Part shown: positions 34,242 to 48,195 of the stretch, in pieces
Numbering within the stretch: the first letter of the stretch is position 1
Layout of the letters: the number at the start of each line of letters is the position of its first letter
DNA from: Adiantum capillus-veneris
Lineage: Eukaryota > Streptophyta > Polypodiopsida > Polypodiales > Pteridaceae
NCBI GenBank assembly: GCA_014529385.2
Contig: CM043968.1
Coordinates: 23,530,513-23,594,512, forward strand
Length of the DNA stretch: 64,000 nucleotides
Reading direction: 5' to 3'
Notes under the pieces: model-generated
Told to the model about the DNA's origin: nothing
The model's database searches: none
Seen by the model: the letters and a program-made list of their open reading frames with translations, nothing else
Translations under genes and position numbers: made by a program

Positions 34242-35273
34242 TGCAATGTTTAGTAGGCTCTTAGAGAGATTGCGAACATGAATGACATACACTTTTCCAC
34301 ATTCGATGGAACATTTTCAAAAATGTGAAAGCTCAGTTCCAACACCATTTTTGATGACGCAAGTTCTTGACTTCAAATCCTTTGTTAAAGGGTACATGTG
34401 TGATGGACAAGATGCTCTTGTTGGACAGCCACTTCAATTTTGTTTCTTTATGCAAGGTGAAATCCCAGTAATGCAGTATAAAACTCACCCCAAATCACCT
34501 GATTGGATGTCAAGGGAGTCAGGAATTGAGTTGTGGAAAAAAGATGATCAAGGGAAACCAAAATTTCCAGTAGGTTGTCCAGATGTGGTTCCTATAGCAG
34601 ACTATGTGAGGGATAGTCCGCTTGTTATTCAAGGGATTAAGACATATCTTGAATTCTGGAAAAGATGGACTCTACTAAAGGGAAAGGAGTACGATTCTAC
34701 TAAATACATGGAGCCAGTTATTATTTATTGGCAAAAAATTAGTGAGCTTGAACAACCAACCAATAAACAAACTGGTGAATATACATCATTTTGGCCAAAG
34801 ACTACAGAGAGTCATCAAATGCAACAGATAGAGGAAGACACAGACGAGTTTCAAGGATATGAAGAATTGAATGATGACTATGTTGGTCCTCAAAGTTCAA
34901 GGCCACAGGAAGCTTTTAGGCCCGCAAAGTGATGTAAGGAAAGGGGATTTTGTTCTTGTGAGACCCGCAGATCCAGAATATCCGATATGGCTAGGAGTTG
35001 CAAAGTCAGATGTTGATGTAGATAGCTCATCTCCTAGCTACAAAAAAGTTTTCATTCAAATTGGGCACCAAAACATAGAAAAAAAATCCCACAATCCAAG
35101 AGCAATATGAGGATTGCTGGAAAAAGAATTGGTGCTACAATCTTGCTGACCCAAAGCGTTGGGAGTGTGTTGATGCAGTTGTGTGGTCATGGACTCCAAG
35201 TGGTGGAAGACTTGCAGAAGCAATTAAAATCCCATCCAATGTTGTGGAGAAAGCACAAGCTAGCTTAACATGA
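34242..35273 (+). pseudogene. DUF7869-like gene, 3' part
   Basis: Continues the split gene: the GHTHEDID block is followed by AMFSRLLERLRT, then an in-frame TGA at 34279-34281, then an open frame to 34932. In this frame are FKSFVKGYM, PLQFCFFMQGEIPVMQYKT, SPDWMSRESGIELWKKD and YVRDSPLVIQGIKTYLEFW, in the order expected for the C-terminal half of DUF7869-type proteins. After a frameshift near 34900, DVRKGDFVLVRPADPEYPIW and LGVAKSDVDVD form a small beta-rich tail, and after a second frameshift in the A-rich run at 35080-35087, QEQYEDCWKKNWCYNL and VDAVVWSWTPSGGRLAEAI lead to a TGA at 35271-35273. The damage lies outside the copia insertion, so the gene may have been decaying already. Confidence 0.75.
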
Positions 35274-35669
35274 GAAACTGAATAGCATTTCATTTTCATA
35301 TATTGTTTTTCTTGTTATCTGTGTCTATGTATGTTTTATAAAGTATCAATTAACACCAACATGAAAATACAATTTTGGATGGGACAAAAAAGGTGTTTCT
35401 CAACACCATAAGGTTCTTGAAAATCTATCTCTTTGTCTAATGTAATACAAGTCCTCAACAAAAATCTATCTATAACATTCCCAAAATAAATGAAATTTTC
35501 CCAAATCAAATGGGAAATAGGAATCCATAGGCATTGAAATCAGTCCCAAAGTTGTGGGATTTTACCATTTCATCTAAAAGAGTGTTTTCCCCTGTTTTTC
35601 TTGGTTTTTGGGATTGCTCATGAAAAGTTGCTCGGGGTTTGGGATTCCTCCATGGGGGCACCAAAAGAT

Positions 35670-35698
35670 GGGGGGGGGGGGGGGGGGGGGGGGGGGGG
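35670..35698 (+). repeat. G29 homopolymer
   Basis: 29 consecutive G residues. Long G runs are rare, form quadruplex structures and are prone to sequencing-length error. Confidence 0.9.
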
Positions 35699-35970
35699 AA
35701 GCGGAAGCACACCCCACAACATGCACTTCCCTCTCTATAGACTAGGTGGAATCACGACACCCCGATCCTCTCAAAAAACACACCAAGTAGCAAAATATAA
35801 CACCTTGATTGCACACTCTCGAGCACCCAATCACACTCTCAAGCACCCAAACACACTCTTGAGCACCCAATCAAAACAGACACAAAGTAGCAAACACCCA
35901 AAGCATATCTTAATGCACACCAAATGACACAATCACTTCTCCGTTCTCAATTGCACACACCACCTCTCTC

Positions 35971-35974
<4 letters not shown>

Positions 35975-36028
<54 letters not shown>

Positions 36029-36050
36029 CACCCTCACAAACCACCCGGGG

Positions 36051-36095
<45 letters not shown>
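35975..36095. repeat. Opposed (TG)n and (CA)n tracts
   Basis: TG run 35975-36024 (50 bases) and CA run 36053-36095 (43 bases), separated by 28 bases. Together they form an inverted repeat able to fold into a stem of about 43 base pairs. Confidence 0.9.
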
Positions 36096-36098
<3 letters not shown>

Positions 36099-37836
36099 GG
36101 CAAAATTTCACAAGAAAAGGGAAGGGGTAGGGGTAGGGGTAGGAGAAGATGATGCTAGAGAAAGACACCAAGTCGTACTCTACAAGCATCCTCTCCTTCA
36201 AAAAGATGGGGCACTGTGGAGATTTTATAAAAAGCACTCTCCTCCTTTAGCTCACTCCTATGCTTGAAAACCCCCCCTTCTCTCCTCCAAAAATGTCCTC
36301 AAAAGTGGTGTTTTTTTTTGCTTTTTTTAGGAGGCCCCCTCCTCCACACATCACTACTACTCTTTTTAGTAACTCTACATGGTAGCCGCATCAGAACAAA
36401 CCCTTTCCACTTAATCTTCTCAACCACCATGAGCAAGGCCGATTCCATCCACATGTGAAACTACCTGTCCCCTTTGCACTAGCGGTAATGCTACTTGGGG
36501 GAGACTTCTCAATAAAAGGGGAGAAACCTTTGTGGAGCCTTTGTGGCTCCCCGCATGTTGTAACACCCACATGAAGCAGATATCAAGCACCATCGAGTGA
36601 CAACACTTGCACTAGAAATCACCGCAAGCTATGCCCTCTGTCACCTCGTCCACCAGCAAGATCCATCCTCACACACAATAGGTACGATGGATGCCATAGT
36701 GGCCCATGTAGTGAGCTCCTAAGGCATGCGCCCCTTTTTGATGCTTGAAGAAGGTTCCACTTACCTTATATATCTATTGAAAACAACCCCTACACTTTTT
36801 ATATGGTCTTATTGCCCATCTTGTTGGCGGCCACACATGCCTGCCTCCCTTGGAGCTCCAAAAAGACACTGGATTGCTTTAAAAAAAATAGATTTTCATG
36901 CCCACTTGGGCCCAAAATATCTCTTTTCTCTTTAGACCAATGAGAAATCAATAAAGACATATTAAAAATCTATGTTACGGTCTTCTCCCTGCATTCCTAT
37001 ACTCCTAAGGTCCAAAATCTACTGACTTTGACTTGCTATAACTTGATTCTCATGGCTTCAATCGTCAAGTAGTTTCTTACTCCAATCCTCATACTCTGCC
37101 AGCTGACTGTCTGCAACTAGATGCTTAGGGCTATGATCTTCAAGTAGTTTCTTATGGATTACTCCATATGTTGCATACCACCTCATGACATTTTGGCAAG
37201 CTGAAAAAAACATGCCTCTCAAGAAGACCAAAAATTGGTACTAACTCGGGGCCTGAGAACTTCAAATGCTTATAACTTGGTTGTTTGAGCTTGGGTTGGG
37301 ATTGTGAAGACTGAAATACAAAGGAAACTCAGCAATTTGATCCTATAACTCCATAGATCATCCAAGCCCTCATCACAAGTGCACCATCCGGGTGAAACAC
37401 ACTTTGACTTTTACCTTGCCATAACTTGCACGTCAGGGCTCCAATTGATGATCCGTTTAGACAAGCTCAAAAACCACATTGAGGAGCACAAAGTCCACAC
37501 TTCAACCTACACCTCTTTAGTATCCCTTCAGGGTATCACCAAAACATGATCTTTTGGCTTGAATAACCACAAAAATCATACATTTCTTGGCCTTTTGGCA
37601 TTCCTTTGCACATTGCAATTGCACCAACACTCTTCCATACATGCTTGATCTCCAATAGCTGCATCTTGCCCCACATCTAGCATCCACGGCATTTGGTTGC
37701 ACCAACATTGTTATGCCAATTGTACTTGTTGAGCCTTTGACTATACAATTTCCATGTACTTCAAGGAGGTGAAGTCAGAGGAAAGGGGACAATTTGATCC
37801 CTTGGAGACTTCCCTTGGAGATGTCCCTTGAGGCTA

Positions 37837-38105
37837 AATCTAAGGATGCCAACATGCAAGTCTTTAAGGAGGTAGACACTATGCATATGGTAGCACAACA
37901 ATTTTTGTATAGGTGGATCCATCTTTAGATTTTGGTGATTTAGTTTGGTAAAATTATTTTTGTTATAATCTAAGGATGCCAACATGAAAGCCCTTAAGAA
38001 GGTGGACAATATGCGTATAGTAGCACAACAATTGGTGCATGGGTGGATTGTATGATGATCTTTACATTTTGGTGCTTTAGTTTGGTAAAATTATTTTTGT
38101 TATAA
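37837..38105 (+). repeat. 130-base tandem duplication
   Basis: Two copies, 37837-37966 and 37967-38105, both starting aatctaaggatgccaacatg and ending aaaattatttttgttata, with scattered substitutions and short indels. No coding content recognised. Confidence 0.85.
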
Positions 38106-38282
38106 ATATTTCATGTTTTTTGCCAAATACTTCACTCATTTGTAGTCTCTTGACCATTCTTGTGGTGGTGAGATAGTGGACAACCATTGCTACTAGTGAG
38201 GGATGCATGTGTCCATATTCTATGCATGATTTATATCATTGGGAGATGGACCATTGTCCCTGGTGGGTGGACATGGTGTACG

Positions 38283-39664
<1,382 letters not shown>

Positions 39665-39886
39665 TGTTGGAATTAGGGTTGCAGGAAAACACACTCAGCT
39701 TGGAGAAGACGAAGGAAGCTCAAGGCACGCAATAGAGAGTATATTGTGCAATGGAAAGATAGATAGCCCTAGAATGATGGGTGTATATACAATGCACGAG
39801 GGAAAAACCTCCTAGTGAGGGAAAAAATGCCCCAATGATCCTAAGTGTTCTCACACACATTACTGCCACATGTATATGGTAATAAA
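39665..39886 (-). repeat. 3' LTR of the old copia element
   Basis: Matches 44280-44511 over most of its length (plus-strand text tgttggaattaggg, then gatagatagccctagaatga, then cctcctagtgagggaaaaaa). The inner edge, plus-strand 'catgtatatggtaataaa', is degraded compared with the 5' copy. Confidence 0.85.
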
Positions 39887-39929
39887 TCCCTCATGTGCGG
39901 TGAATAAGATCTGGCACATAGAGGCACCT

Positions 39930-42900
39930 CAATGTGCTTTGTGCGAACATGAAAAACTGGGTTCCCCGCAACTGGCAATGCGCTCTGACTGACAGTGTAG
40001 ATGGTGTTGGTAGTGTCTTGTCCAACACCCAAATCATCCATAAGATGTCTGAGCCATACACACTCAACCATAGCTATGAAGACTGCCTTGTACTCAGCCT
40101 TGCAACTAGAAGTGGCCACAGTAGGTTTCTTCTTGCTCAACCATGAGATACATGAACTGCCGAGCATGAAACAAAAACCACTTGTGGACACTCATGAGTC
40201 AAAACAACCAGCCGAATTTAAGTTCAAAAAATCATGTAAATCTAGCAGCATTGAATCTCCCTTGGGATAAAACAAGCCAAGATGTAAAGTGCCACTCAAG
40301 TAGCAAAAAATTCTCTTGACGGCCTGCCAATGCTTAAACCATGGGCTATGCACAAATTTGATGACCTGTGAGACTACAAATTGAATATCCGGCCTCGTAT
40401 TGCATACATAAATAAGGCATCCAATAGCAGCTTGGCAAAGAGTGACATCAACAGGATCACCAACATCATGAAGACTCAATTTCAAACCTGTTTCCGTGGG
40501 AGTGGCAATATGTTTTCAATCCTCAAATCCAAATTTAAATTTACATAACAATGTCTCTAAGTAACCACCATCACATTGCTTAAACTGTATGCCCAAGTAA
40601 TGACGCAAAAACTCAAATCTTTCATCTTGAAAGTAGCATTCAAATGAGCCTTAAATTCAACATTATGTATCTCATTTGGTCCAGTGATCAACAAATCATC
40701 CACATAGACAACGACAATGAGAAGTACATCAGCCTCACGCTTTACTTATGATGTTCTTTTTTTTTGGACTATTACAAAAGCTTTGTTTGACCAAATGAGT
40801 ATCAACTTTCTCATACCAAGCATGAGGAGATTGCTTCAACCCATACAAAGATTCCTTACATCTGCACACTTTATCCTCTTGTCCTTTCTTGACAAAACCG
40901 TGAGGCTGCATTACATGAACTTCCTCAAATATGTCACCATTCAAGAAAGAAGTAACAATGTATGACTGATGTACATCCCAACCAAAATGAGATGCCAATG
41001 CACATAGGAATCGCACAATCATCATACAACAAGTGGGAGAAAAAATTCTCTTCACAATCTATGCCTTTTTGTTGTGCATAGCCTTTTGCAACAAGTCAAG
41101 CCTTATAGCGATCAATCTCACCATCGAGCTTGCATTTCACCTTGTAAACCCTCTTTGTACCAATGGACTTTTTGCCAGGAGGCAAATCACATAAAGTCCA
41201 TGTGTCATTTTTTATAAGTGCATCATATTTTGATTGCATGGTAGCCATCCAATTTCTTGAATTTTGTGCTTCATCTAAAGACAGAGGTTCCTCAACATCA
41301 CATAAGCTAGACACAACGAAAGCATAAAAATCTGATGCATAAGATACATGGCAAGAACCTGAACGAGTATGACTAGACAAAGGTGCATCCAATTTACTGT
41401 CACGCAACTATGCACCAGCCATTTTGGCATACCTCTAGCTTGTTCATTCTCAATATTTTCCTCATCAAGTACAACATGTACATCTGCATCAGTAATATAC
41501 TGATTTATAATATTTTTTAAAACCCCCATAGGCTGTACAATTGCCTCATTTGAATTTACATTCAAACTTTCACCACTAAAAAGAGGCAAAAAAATGTCAT
41601 AAATGTCCTGTGAGCTTACATTACTATCTCTACTACATGACAGCAAGGGCTGAATAGTATCTTCCACAAACACAACATCTCGTGAAACCAAGATATGCTT
41701 TATTTCTGGATGGTACAACTTGTAACCTTTGCTTTCAACACTATAGCCAACAAAAATACATTTGATAGCCTTATTGTCCAATTTTTTGCTCTAAGTTTGT
41801 GGCACCAAAGCATATTCCAAACAACCAAAAACATGCATGTGCTCAATAGAAGGCTTTCTGTCATGCCATACTTCATATGGAGTGATCGATTGAAAAGCTT
41901 TTGTATGACATCTTTAAAGTACATAAGTGGCACACATGATGGCATCAAGCCAAAAAAAATCCGACAAAGCTTGACTTTTGACCATACATCTTGCCATTTC
42001 TGTAAGTGACCTGTTTTTCCTCTCAGCAACGCCATTTTGCTCAGGTGTAAACGATACTATACATTGGTGTTTAACCCATGAATAGCCATAAATGAATTAA
42101 ATTCATGAGACATATACTCTCCCCCTCGATCAGAATGGAGAGTGCCCATAGTACATTTCGAGACATTTTCAGCCATGGCCAGAAATTGTTTGAAGCACAA
42201 AAACACTTCATACTTTGCCTTAAGTGGATACACCCATGCATGCTTGGAGTAATCATCAATGAATATCACAAAGTAAAGGTAATTGCCCAAGGACATAGTT
42301 TGTATGGGCCAAAAACATCACTATGCACAAGCTGTAACCTGCATGTAGCCCTCAGTGAACCATCCTTTGGAAACTTCTAATGCTGCATCTTACCCAAAAT
42401 ACAGCCTTCACAAACATTTTTGATAGGTGCTTCAAGAGACGGCAAAGAAGCCTTAGAATCCACAACTGCATTTGCAAAAAAATCCCACACTTCTCATACA
42501 AAGTGAGCTTATACAACCCACAACATAAAATGTCAGATGCAACAATTTCATCATTAAAAGTGAGATCATGTACTGTACATTTGTCATCCACAAATTTGAG
42601 TACAAGTCGAAGTCTAGCAATTGCACATACAGACAAAAGATGCTTCTTGATCCCAGGTCCATACAATGCATCAAGTAGTGTGAAAGAACTGCCATTTGCA
42701 GCAATAAGCACAATCTTTCCAACTCTCTGAACCGGATAAGAGGCATTGTTGGCACAAGTGACAGTATTCCCATGAGGGATACACTCAAGAGAGGTAAATA
42801 AATCATGATGTGAGGTAATGTGCTTGTACCACCACTGTCAAAATACCACACATATGAATTTACAGCAGTTGACATGCATGCATCATGGATAGTAGGATCA

Positions 42901-43875
42901 TAAGTACACTCTACAGTAAAAGCCCATTTTGCATCTGCATCAGCATCACAATCTCCTTTCACATAAGACCCTACAATAGATGCACTTGTATTGGACCTTG
43001 TAGTTTATCCAGCCTCTTTCTTCTTAGCTTCTTTTGCCTTCAATTTTAGACATTGCTTGATCCAATGATCATTAGCTTTACAATGATGGAAACACATCTT
43101 CTTTTTGCCATTATCACTAGAATTTTCAGGTGAAGTGCTGCCAACAAAAGCATTAGGAACAAAAGATTTTCCACTTGTAGAAGAACCATGAGAAGTGGTT
43201 ACATTGATGTTACCACCTTTTCTTTGAGTAGCAATAAAAGCATGTTCAACTACACACTATTTAGCCTTTTCTTTTTTGAAAAGTGATTGTTGCAACAGAA
43301 ATGTGCATAATGCATCAAACTTGACAACTTCACGATTCCCTCGGGTCATAAGTCTCTAAGTACTAGCAAAAATCTGGTAAGAATTTGGCAAAGCATTAAG
43401 AACAGTCTACACAAGGGAAATGTAAGAAATGAATTCACCTGCAGAAATAAGTTGCTCATTGATATCCTTAACACCAACAAGGAAAGTGTCAATCTCATCT
43501 TCCTCATGCATAATCTTTGACTCCAGCTCTTTACGCAACAATGCAATTTTAATCTCATTGGAAAGACCAACATCCCAAGCCTGTTTTGCAGATTTTGTTG
43601 AGCGAACATGAGGAGTTATAGTGTACTTCATAGACAATGCAATCAAAGCATGAGCCTATGTATCTTTTACATCCCAACGAGTTTGAGTTAGTCATACGCA
43701 AAAAAAACTCTAGCAATATAACCCTGCCACCAAAACCCGCAACATCCTCAGAACCAAGACGTACATCAATGCCCTGCACAATATTCCTGCCACCCTTTGA
43801 CACAAGGACATGTTGCATCATGTAAGCCCACATAGGGAAATTTTCCTCATCCAATCTATCTTTAGCAACAAACAT
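39930..43875 (-). pseudogene. Degenerate copia gag-pol
   Basis: Minus-strand coding region broken by frameshifts and stops. From the 5' end: gag starting near 43875 (FVAKDRLDEENFPMWAYMM) and a clean segment at 43407-43646; zinc knuckle near 43055-43100 with an unusual CFHHC spacing; protease YFDSGGTSTL near 42830; integrase FIDDYSKHAWVYPLKAK and HSDRGGEYMSHEFNSF at 42057-42296; RT with VHQSYIVTSFLNGDI and CKESLYGLKQSPHAWYEK at 40735-41055 and VYVDDLLITG near 40690-40720; RNase H with STSGFCFMLGSSCISW and NPVFHVRTKHIEV at 39930-40191. The RNase H motif SDSQSA reads TVSQSA, so its catalytic Asp is lost. Not functional. Confidence 0.88.
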
Positions 43876-44262
43876 CTTGAACACATATGTGTTGTTGTTG
43901 CCATGGCAAATGCTGCACTTGATGTGAAAACTGCCCAAATAGAGGAGAAACAAAGCGGGAACAACATGTTCTATATAGCACAACCCGTAGAAGACTAAGG
44001 GACCTATTATGCAAAAAATGGCACTAAATTTTTTTTGCACAAAATGACAAAATAGCATGTATAGTACTGTCTGTAGTGAAAACGGAGGCTGAAATGAGCT
44101 CGAATAAAAAATCTAAGCAGACCAAACTCTCCGAGCTTATCCCAAAGTATTTTTCAACCTACTGATGTTCGCCAAAGCTCACAAAAATTGGAGAAAATGA
44201 GCAGGCGTGTGTTGGAGTTGTTGACGACTAATTTGTTGACGACTAAGTCCAAGAGGACACAA

Positions 44263-44277
44263 CCTGCTCTGATACAA
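44263..44277 (-). other. Primer-binding site of the old copia element
   Basis: On the minus strand TTGTATCAGAGCAGG, two bases after the 5' LTR. Same position and core (TATCAGAGC) as in the intact element, with one changed base at the start. Confidence 0.8.
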
Positions 44278-44279
44278 GT

Positions 44280-44511
44280 TGTTGGAATTAGGGGTGCAAG
44301 AAAACACACATAGCTTGGAGAAGACGGAGGAAGCTCAAGAAACACAATAGAGAGTATATTACTTAGTGTGCAATGGAAAGATAGATAGCCCTAGAATGAT
44401 GGGCATATATACAATGCACGGGGGGAAAAACCTCCTAGTGAGGGAAAAAATGCCCTGGCGGTGTTAAGTGTGTTCACACACATCACTAGTGACATGTATA
44501 TGGTAGCAACA
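44280..44511 (-). repeat. 5' LTR of the old copia element
   Basis: 232 bases. Minus-strand start TGTTGCTACC and end ATTCCAACA, giving TG/CA termini. Confidence 0.88.
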
Positions 44512-45589
44512 CATGCATATGGTGCATTGGATCAATTCTATTATTATGGGGTCTCTGACAAGCTTTAATGATGTCATATTTTTCTTGATGACAAATGTGA
44601 TTGAACTTAGTTTTGATGAGTACCACAGGGGCACTCATCATTGATATTTTCACGCATGGGTTATATGGTCTTGAAACTATAATGATCATAGAGAGGATTA
44701 ATATTCTGAAATGGATGCAGTTCAAGTCTAAATGCAATTGTCTATTGTTGGATTGATTTTTTGAATATTTTATTGTTTTAGAATGGTTGCATCATTTTTA
44801 TTATGTTTACATTAGTAATAACATTTTTCCACACAGCTAGTTTATACTTGGATTGCAAGAGCATCATAGCATCATTAAGTGAAAGTTATATTAGCAACAT
44901 TTAGCAAAGCTACTTTGAGGATAAGAAACTTCAATGATTAAGTCAACAAAATTTCTATGCAAAACCTCTAACAATGCATCAAATGAAAGCAATGCCTTTA
45001 TAAATATTGATTTACAAATGTTTACTTCAATTAGATAATGATTTTATAGTTTCTTTTAATGGCCCCCATGTAGTTCTCTATTTTTGTATAAAGCAATGCT
45101 CAGCTCCTTCTTTAAGAGTTGTGTCACATTGACAGTTTTGGCCATTGTAAGTGGTGTCTTAATTTTCCTTCACCATCATCATGGCATGCACTCAAATTTG
45201 GAATCATTGGGGCATCATCAAACTTTTCTTTCTCTTTCCTTGATAATACTCGATCTCTTATGTCACATGTCTCTCCATGGATTTTTAGCTGACTTGAGCT
45301 AGTGATCCTCTTAAAACCTATGTCCATGCCCTTGCAATTTGTACATCCACATTATCCTTCAATCATCCCCAATTTCATCTGTTAAAATAGCATATTACCT
45401 CTTCAAATCATCAAAAAGTCCATTTAATTCTCCCAAAGTAGAGTGACAAGTTCTACTTGGTGTTTGAGGGATGTCGTCATCACAAACATGATTCTAAGCA
45501 TGCATAGTACTTAAACTTGTGCACAAGAAAAAGAGAATTAGTCTGATAAGACAAAAACATTGATCATTTAAAAGAGACATGTACATTTG
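44512..45589. other. Flank of the chromovirus, no clear gene
   Basis: AT-rich. A minus-strand stretch at 45124-45327 (KIHGETCDIRDRVLSRKEKE) has coding-like composition and could be a distal remnant of the chromovirus 3' region, but no LTR start or polypurine tract was found, so this is uncertain. Confidence 0.35.
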
Positions 45590-48195
45590 CTTACTCTAAT
45601 GTAGCATTGTAAGAATTGACAAGGTTCATACTATCCTTAAGTTGTATTCCTTGCATCCATCTAGCATCTTCAAAAGGATAATTTTTGAACTTAATAAGAT
45701 ACCATCGAATAATCTTACCATGTTGTAGTACCTTGTCGTGATGCCAAAGAATAGCTTCGGGTTGTAGCACATCTTTTTGGTCTTTGATTTTTTGGGGGGT
45801 CCATCATTAATTGGTTCACTTAGTGGCTCTCCTTTGTAGGGCTTAAGTAGGCTCACATGAAAAGAATTGTGTATGAGCCAATGGTTAGGAAACTTGAGTT
45901 AATAAGCCATGTCATTGATTGGCTTCAAGATTTGAAAAGGACCATAGTATCTTTTTGCTAGTTTAGCATAATACCTTTGATGGCCCGTAGGAATTTTGCC
46001 TGTCATTTTCCTTAATCAAGCCTTGGGAAACTTGAGTAAGATCCAATCATTGTCTTTGAACATTAAGGCCCTTTCGTGCTTATCAACAACAACCTTTTTC
46101 CTTTGTTGAGAGATGGATATAGCTTCCCTAATATTTTGGAAAGATTCTTGTAGGTCACGACTATACTCATTGACAAGCGAAGATCTTCCCATGTACTTTA
46201 AGTAGCAAGGGACTTTTAGGTCTTCCCTCATTGATCTCAAAAGGTGCCTTTCCCGTAGTAGTATGGACAGTATGATGGTACACACTCTACAATGGGTAAA
46301 TGCTTCTCCCATTGTGAGTGTTGATCTACTTCTGTAACATAAGTCTTTAGTAGATCAAGAATTGTAAGATTTGCTATCTCACTTTGGCCATCCGTTTGTG
46401 GGTGATAGGCCAAAGAGAAATTCAATCTTGTAGCTAGATTTTCAAAGAGACCTTACCAGAACTCACTTTGGTAAGGTCACTTTGGCCATCCGTTTGTGGG
46501 TGATAGGCCAAAGAGAAATTCAATCTTGTAGCTAGATTTTCAAAGAGACCTTACCAGAACTTATCGGTCATTCTAAGATCTCTATCTGACACGATGGATA
46601 TTGGAAATCCATAGTGCTGGAAAATATGGGATATGAAGAGAGTTGCCAATTGGTGTGTCTTAATAGTCTTTTTGACAAGAATAAAGTGTGCTTGCTTGCT
46701 AAACGTGTTGAATATTGTCCATATTCCCGTATTTCCTTGGATAGACTTGGGGAATCTAAAGATAAATCCATGTATATACTCTCCCATGGTGAATTAGGGA
46801 TTGGCAATGGCTGGAGTAACGCAGGTACTTGGTCTTTTGGCATACCACACATTTTGAAACATACTCTTGCATGTCTACTTTCATGGTAGGCCAATAGAAG
46901 TATGTCTCTACTCCTTAAAGAGTAGGTTGAATGCCTCTATGCCTCGCATAGTGAGGAGCATGGGATTCATACATGACTTTCTCACGAAGGGAGTGGGTAA
47001 CACATAGCCTATTGCCATGGAGAAGATAACCTTCCTACAAGGTGAATGATTCTTCTTTCTCCCCCAATGCAAGGACTGACATTATGTCTTTAAAGTCAGG
47101 GTCAGTTAGTATATCCATCTATTGCTATAGACTTCGCATTGACTCTTGGTCGTCATGAAAGTGCATCGGCCACTTGATTGTGCTTACCAGCAATGTGAGC
47201 AACATGAAAATATGTGTCTAGGGCATGTAGAACAACTAAAAGATTTTTTCTGTATATGCCCAAGACGTTCATCGGCATTGAGCCTTTGGCTCTCATATGC
47301 TATGGCATGCCCTTCTTGAAGCAAGACTGCTCCAAGGAAATCACCACAATCATCACATTGGACCTCAAATGGCTTTGAGAGATCCGAAAACATAAGGACT
47401 GGTTGGGAGGTAAGCTTCTCTTTGCTCTTGTCAAAAGCATTTTTATCTTTAGCAGTCCGTAAATACTTAACGTTCTTCTTTGTTAAGTCATGCAATGGTC
47501 ATGCTATTTGAGATAATTCTGTTATGAAGCGTCTAGAGTATGCACACATACCAATAAAGCTTCTTAGCTCATGTAGATTCCTTGGATTAGGCCATGGCTT
47601 TATTACCTTTAACTTTGATGGATTCATACGAATACCATCTTGAGAGATAATATGACCTAAGTAATGAATCTCTTGAAGGAAAAATTCTCTCTTCTTTTGA
47701 TTGATAAAAAACTTGTTCTCCCTTAAAGCTTGAAAAATTATATGGAGATGTTTCTTGTGCTCCTCCAAGGAATTGGAGTAGATGATGCTATCATCAAAGA
47801 ACACTCTAGTAAACTTGCGGTGGGGTCTAAAAATTTTCTCCATTAAACGATTGAATGTGGCCGGTGCATTAATCAAGACAAAAGGCATAACTAGATATTC
47901 ATAAAGACCAAACATTGTACGAAACGTGGTCTTGACGATATCTTCATTCACTATCCTTATTTGAGGATAGCCAAGTTTAAGGTCAATCCTACTGAAGTAG
48001 GTCAAACCTTGTATCTTATCAAATAGATCTTTGACCCGCGGTACGGGAAATTTGTTTTTGATAGTGATATGGTTTAGTGCTCGATAGTCCATACACATGC
48101 GGTATCTACCATCTTTCTTTTGCAGTAAAAGGACTGGAGAACAAAAGGGAGAGGAGCTAGGCCTCACCATCCCTTTGTCTACCAATTCTTGTACT
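45590..48195 (-). pseudogene. Ty3/gypsy chromovirus pol remnant
   Basis: Minus-strand pol with domains in gypsy order. RT at 47499-48185: LVDKGMVRPSSSPFCSPVLL, KKDGRYRMCMDYRALN, FSRIDLKLGYPQIRI; the active-site YIDD motif reads FFDD (VFFDDSIIYS), keeping both Asp. RNase H at 47184-47495 (FEVQCDDCGDFLGAVLLQ, AIAYESQRLN). Integrase at 46237-46894 (PWESIYMDL, SKQAHFIL, HYGFPISIVSDRD, LAYHPQTDGQSE), broken by frameshifts and a tandem duplication. After the integrase, FHVSLLKPYKGEP leads to a chromodomain (about 45615-45770): EAILWHHDKV, IIRWYLIKFKNYPFEDARWM. That domain, which guides insertion to particular chromatin, identifies a chromovirus. The 5' part of RT, protease and gag are absent: at 48195 the coding is cut by an LTR. 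Confidence 0.88.
46379..46561. repeat. 85-base tandem duplication in the chromovirus integrase
   Basis: 46379-46463 is repeated at 46477-46561 with no visible change (period 98). The period is not a multiple of three, so it shifts the frame. It contains the codons for LAYHPQTDGQSE, so that integrase block is present twice. Confidence 0.92.

Larger units (their letters stand above)
35274..37836. other. Microsatellite-rich DNA, no gene recognised
   Basis: No coherent coding sequence. Contains the G29, TG and CA tracts listed separately. 36500-37740 has plain intergenic composition without identifiable domains or terminal repeats. Confidence 0.45.
39665..44511 (-). mobile_element. Older, degenerate Ty1/copia element
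   Basis: 4.85 kb element on the minus strand with LTRs 44280-44511 (5') and 39665-39886 (3'), a Met-tRNA-type primer-binding site (44263-44277) and copia domains in the order gag, protease, integrase, RT, RNase H. The LTRs differ at many positions and by small indels, and the coding region has many stops and frameshifts, so this insertion is much older than the one at 28711. I could not find a matching target duplication at the two ends. It belongs to another copia lineage than the intact element, judged by its gag and integrase residues. Confidence 0.9.
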
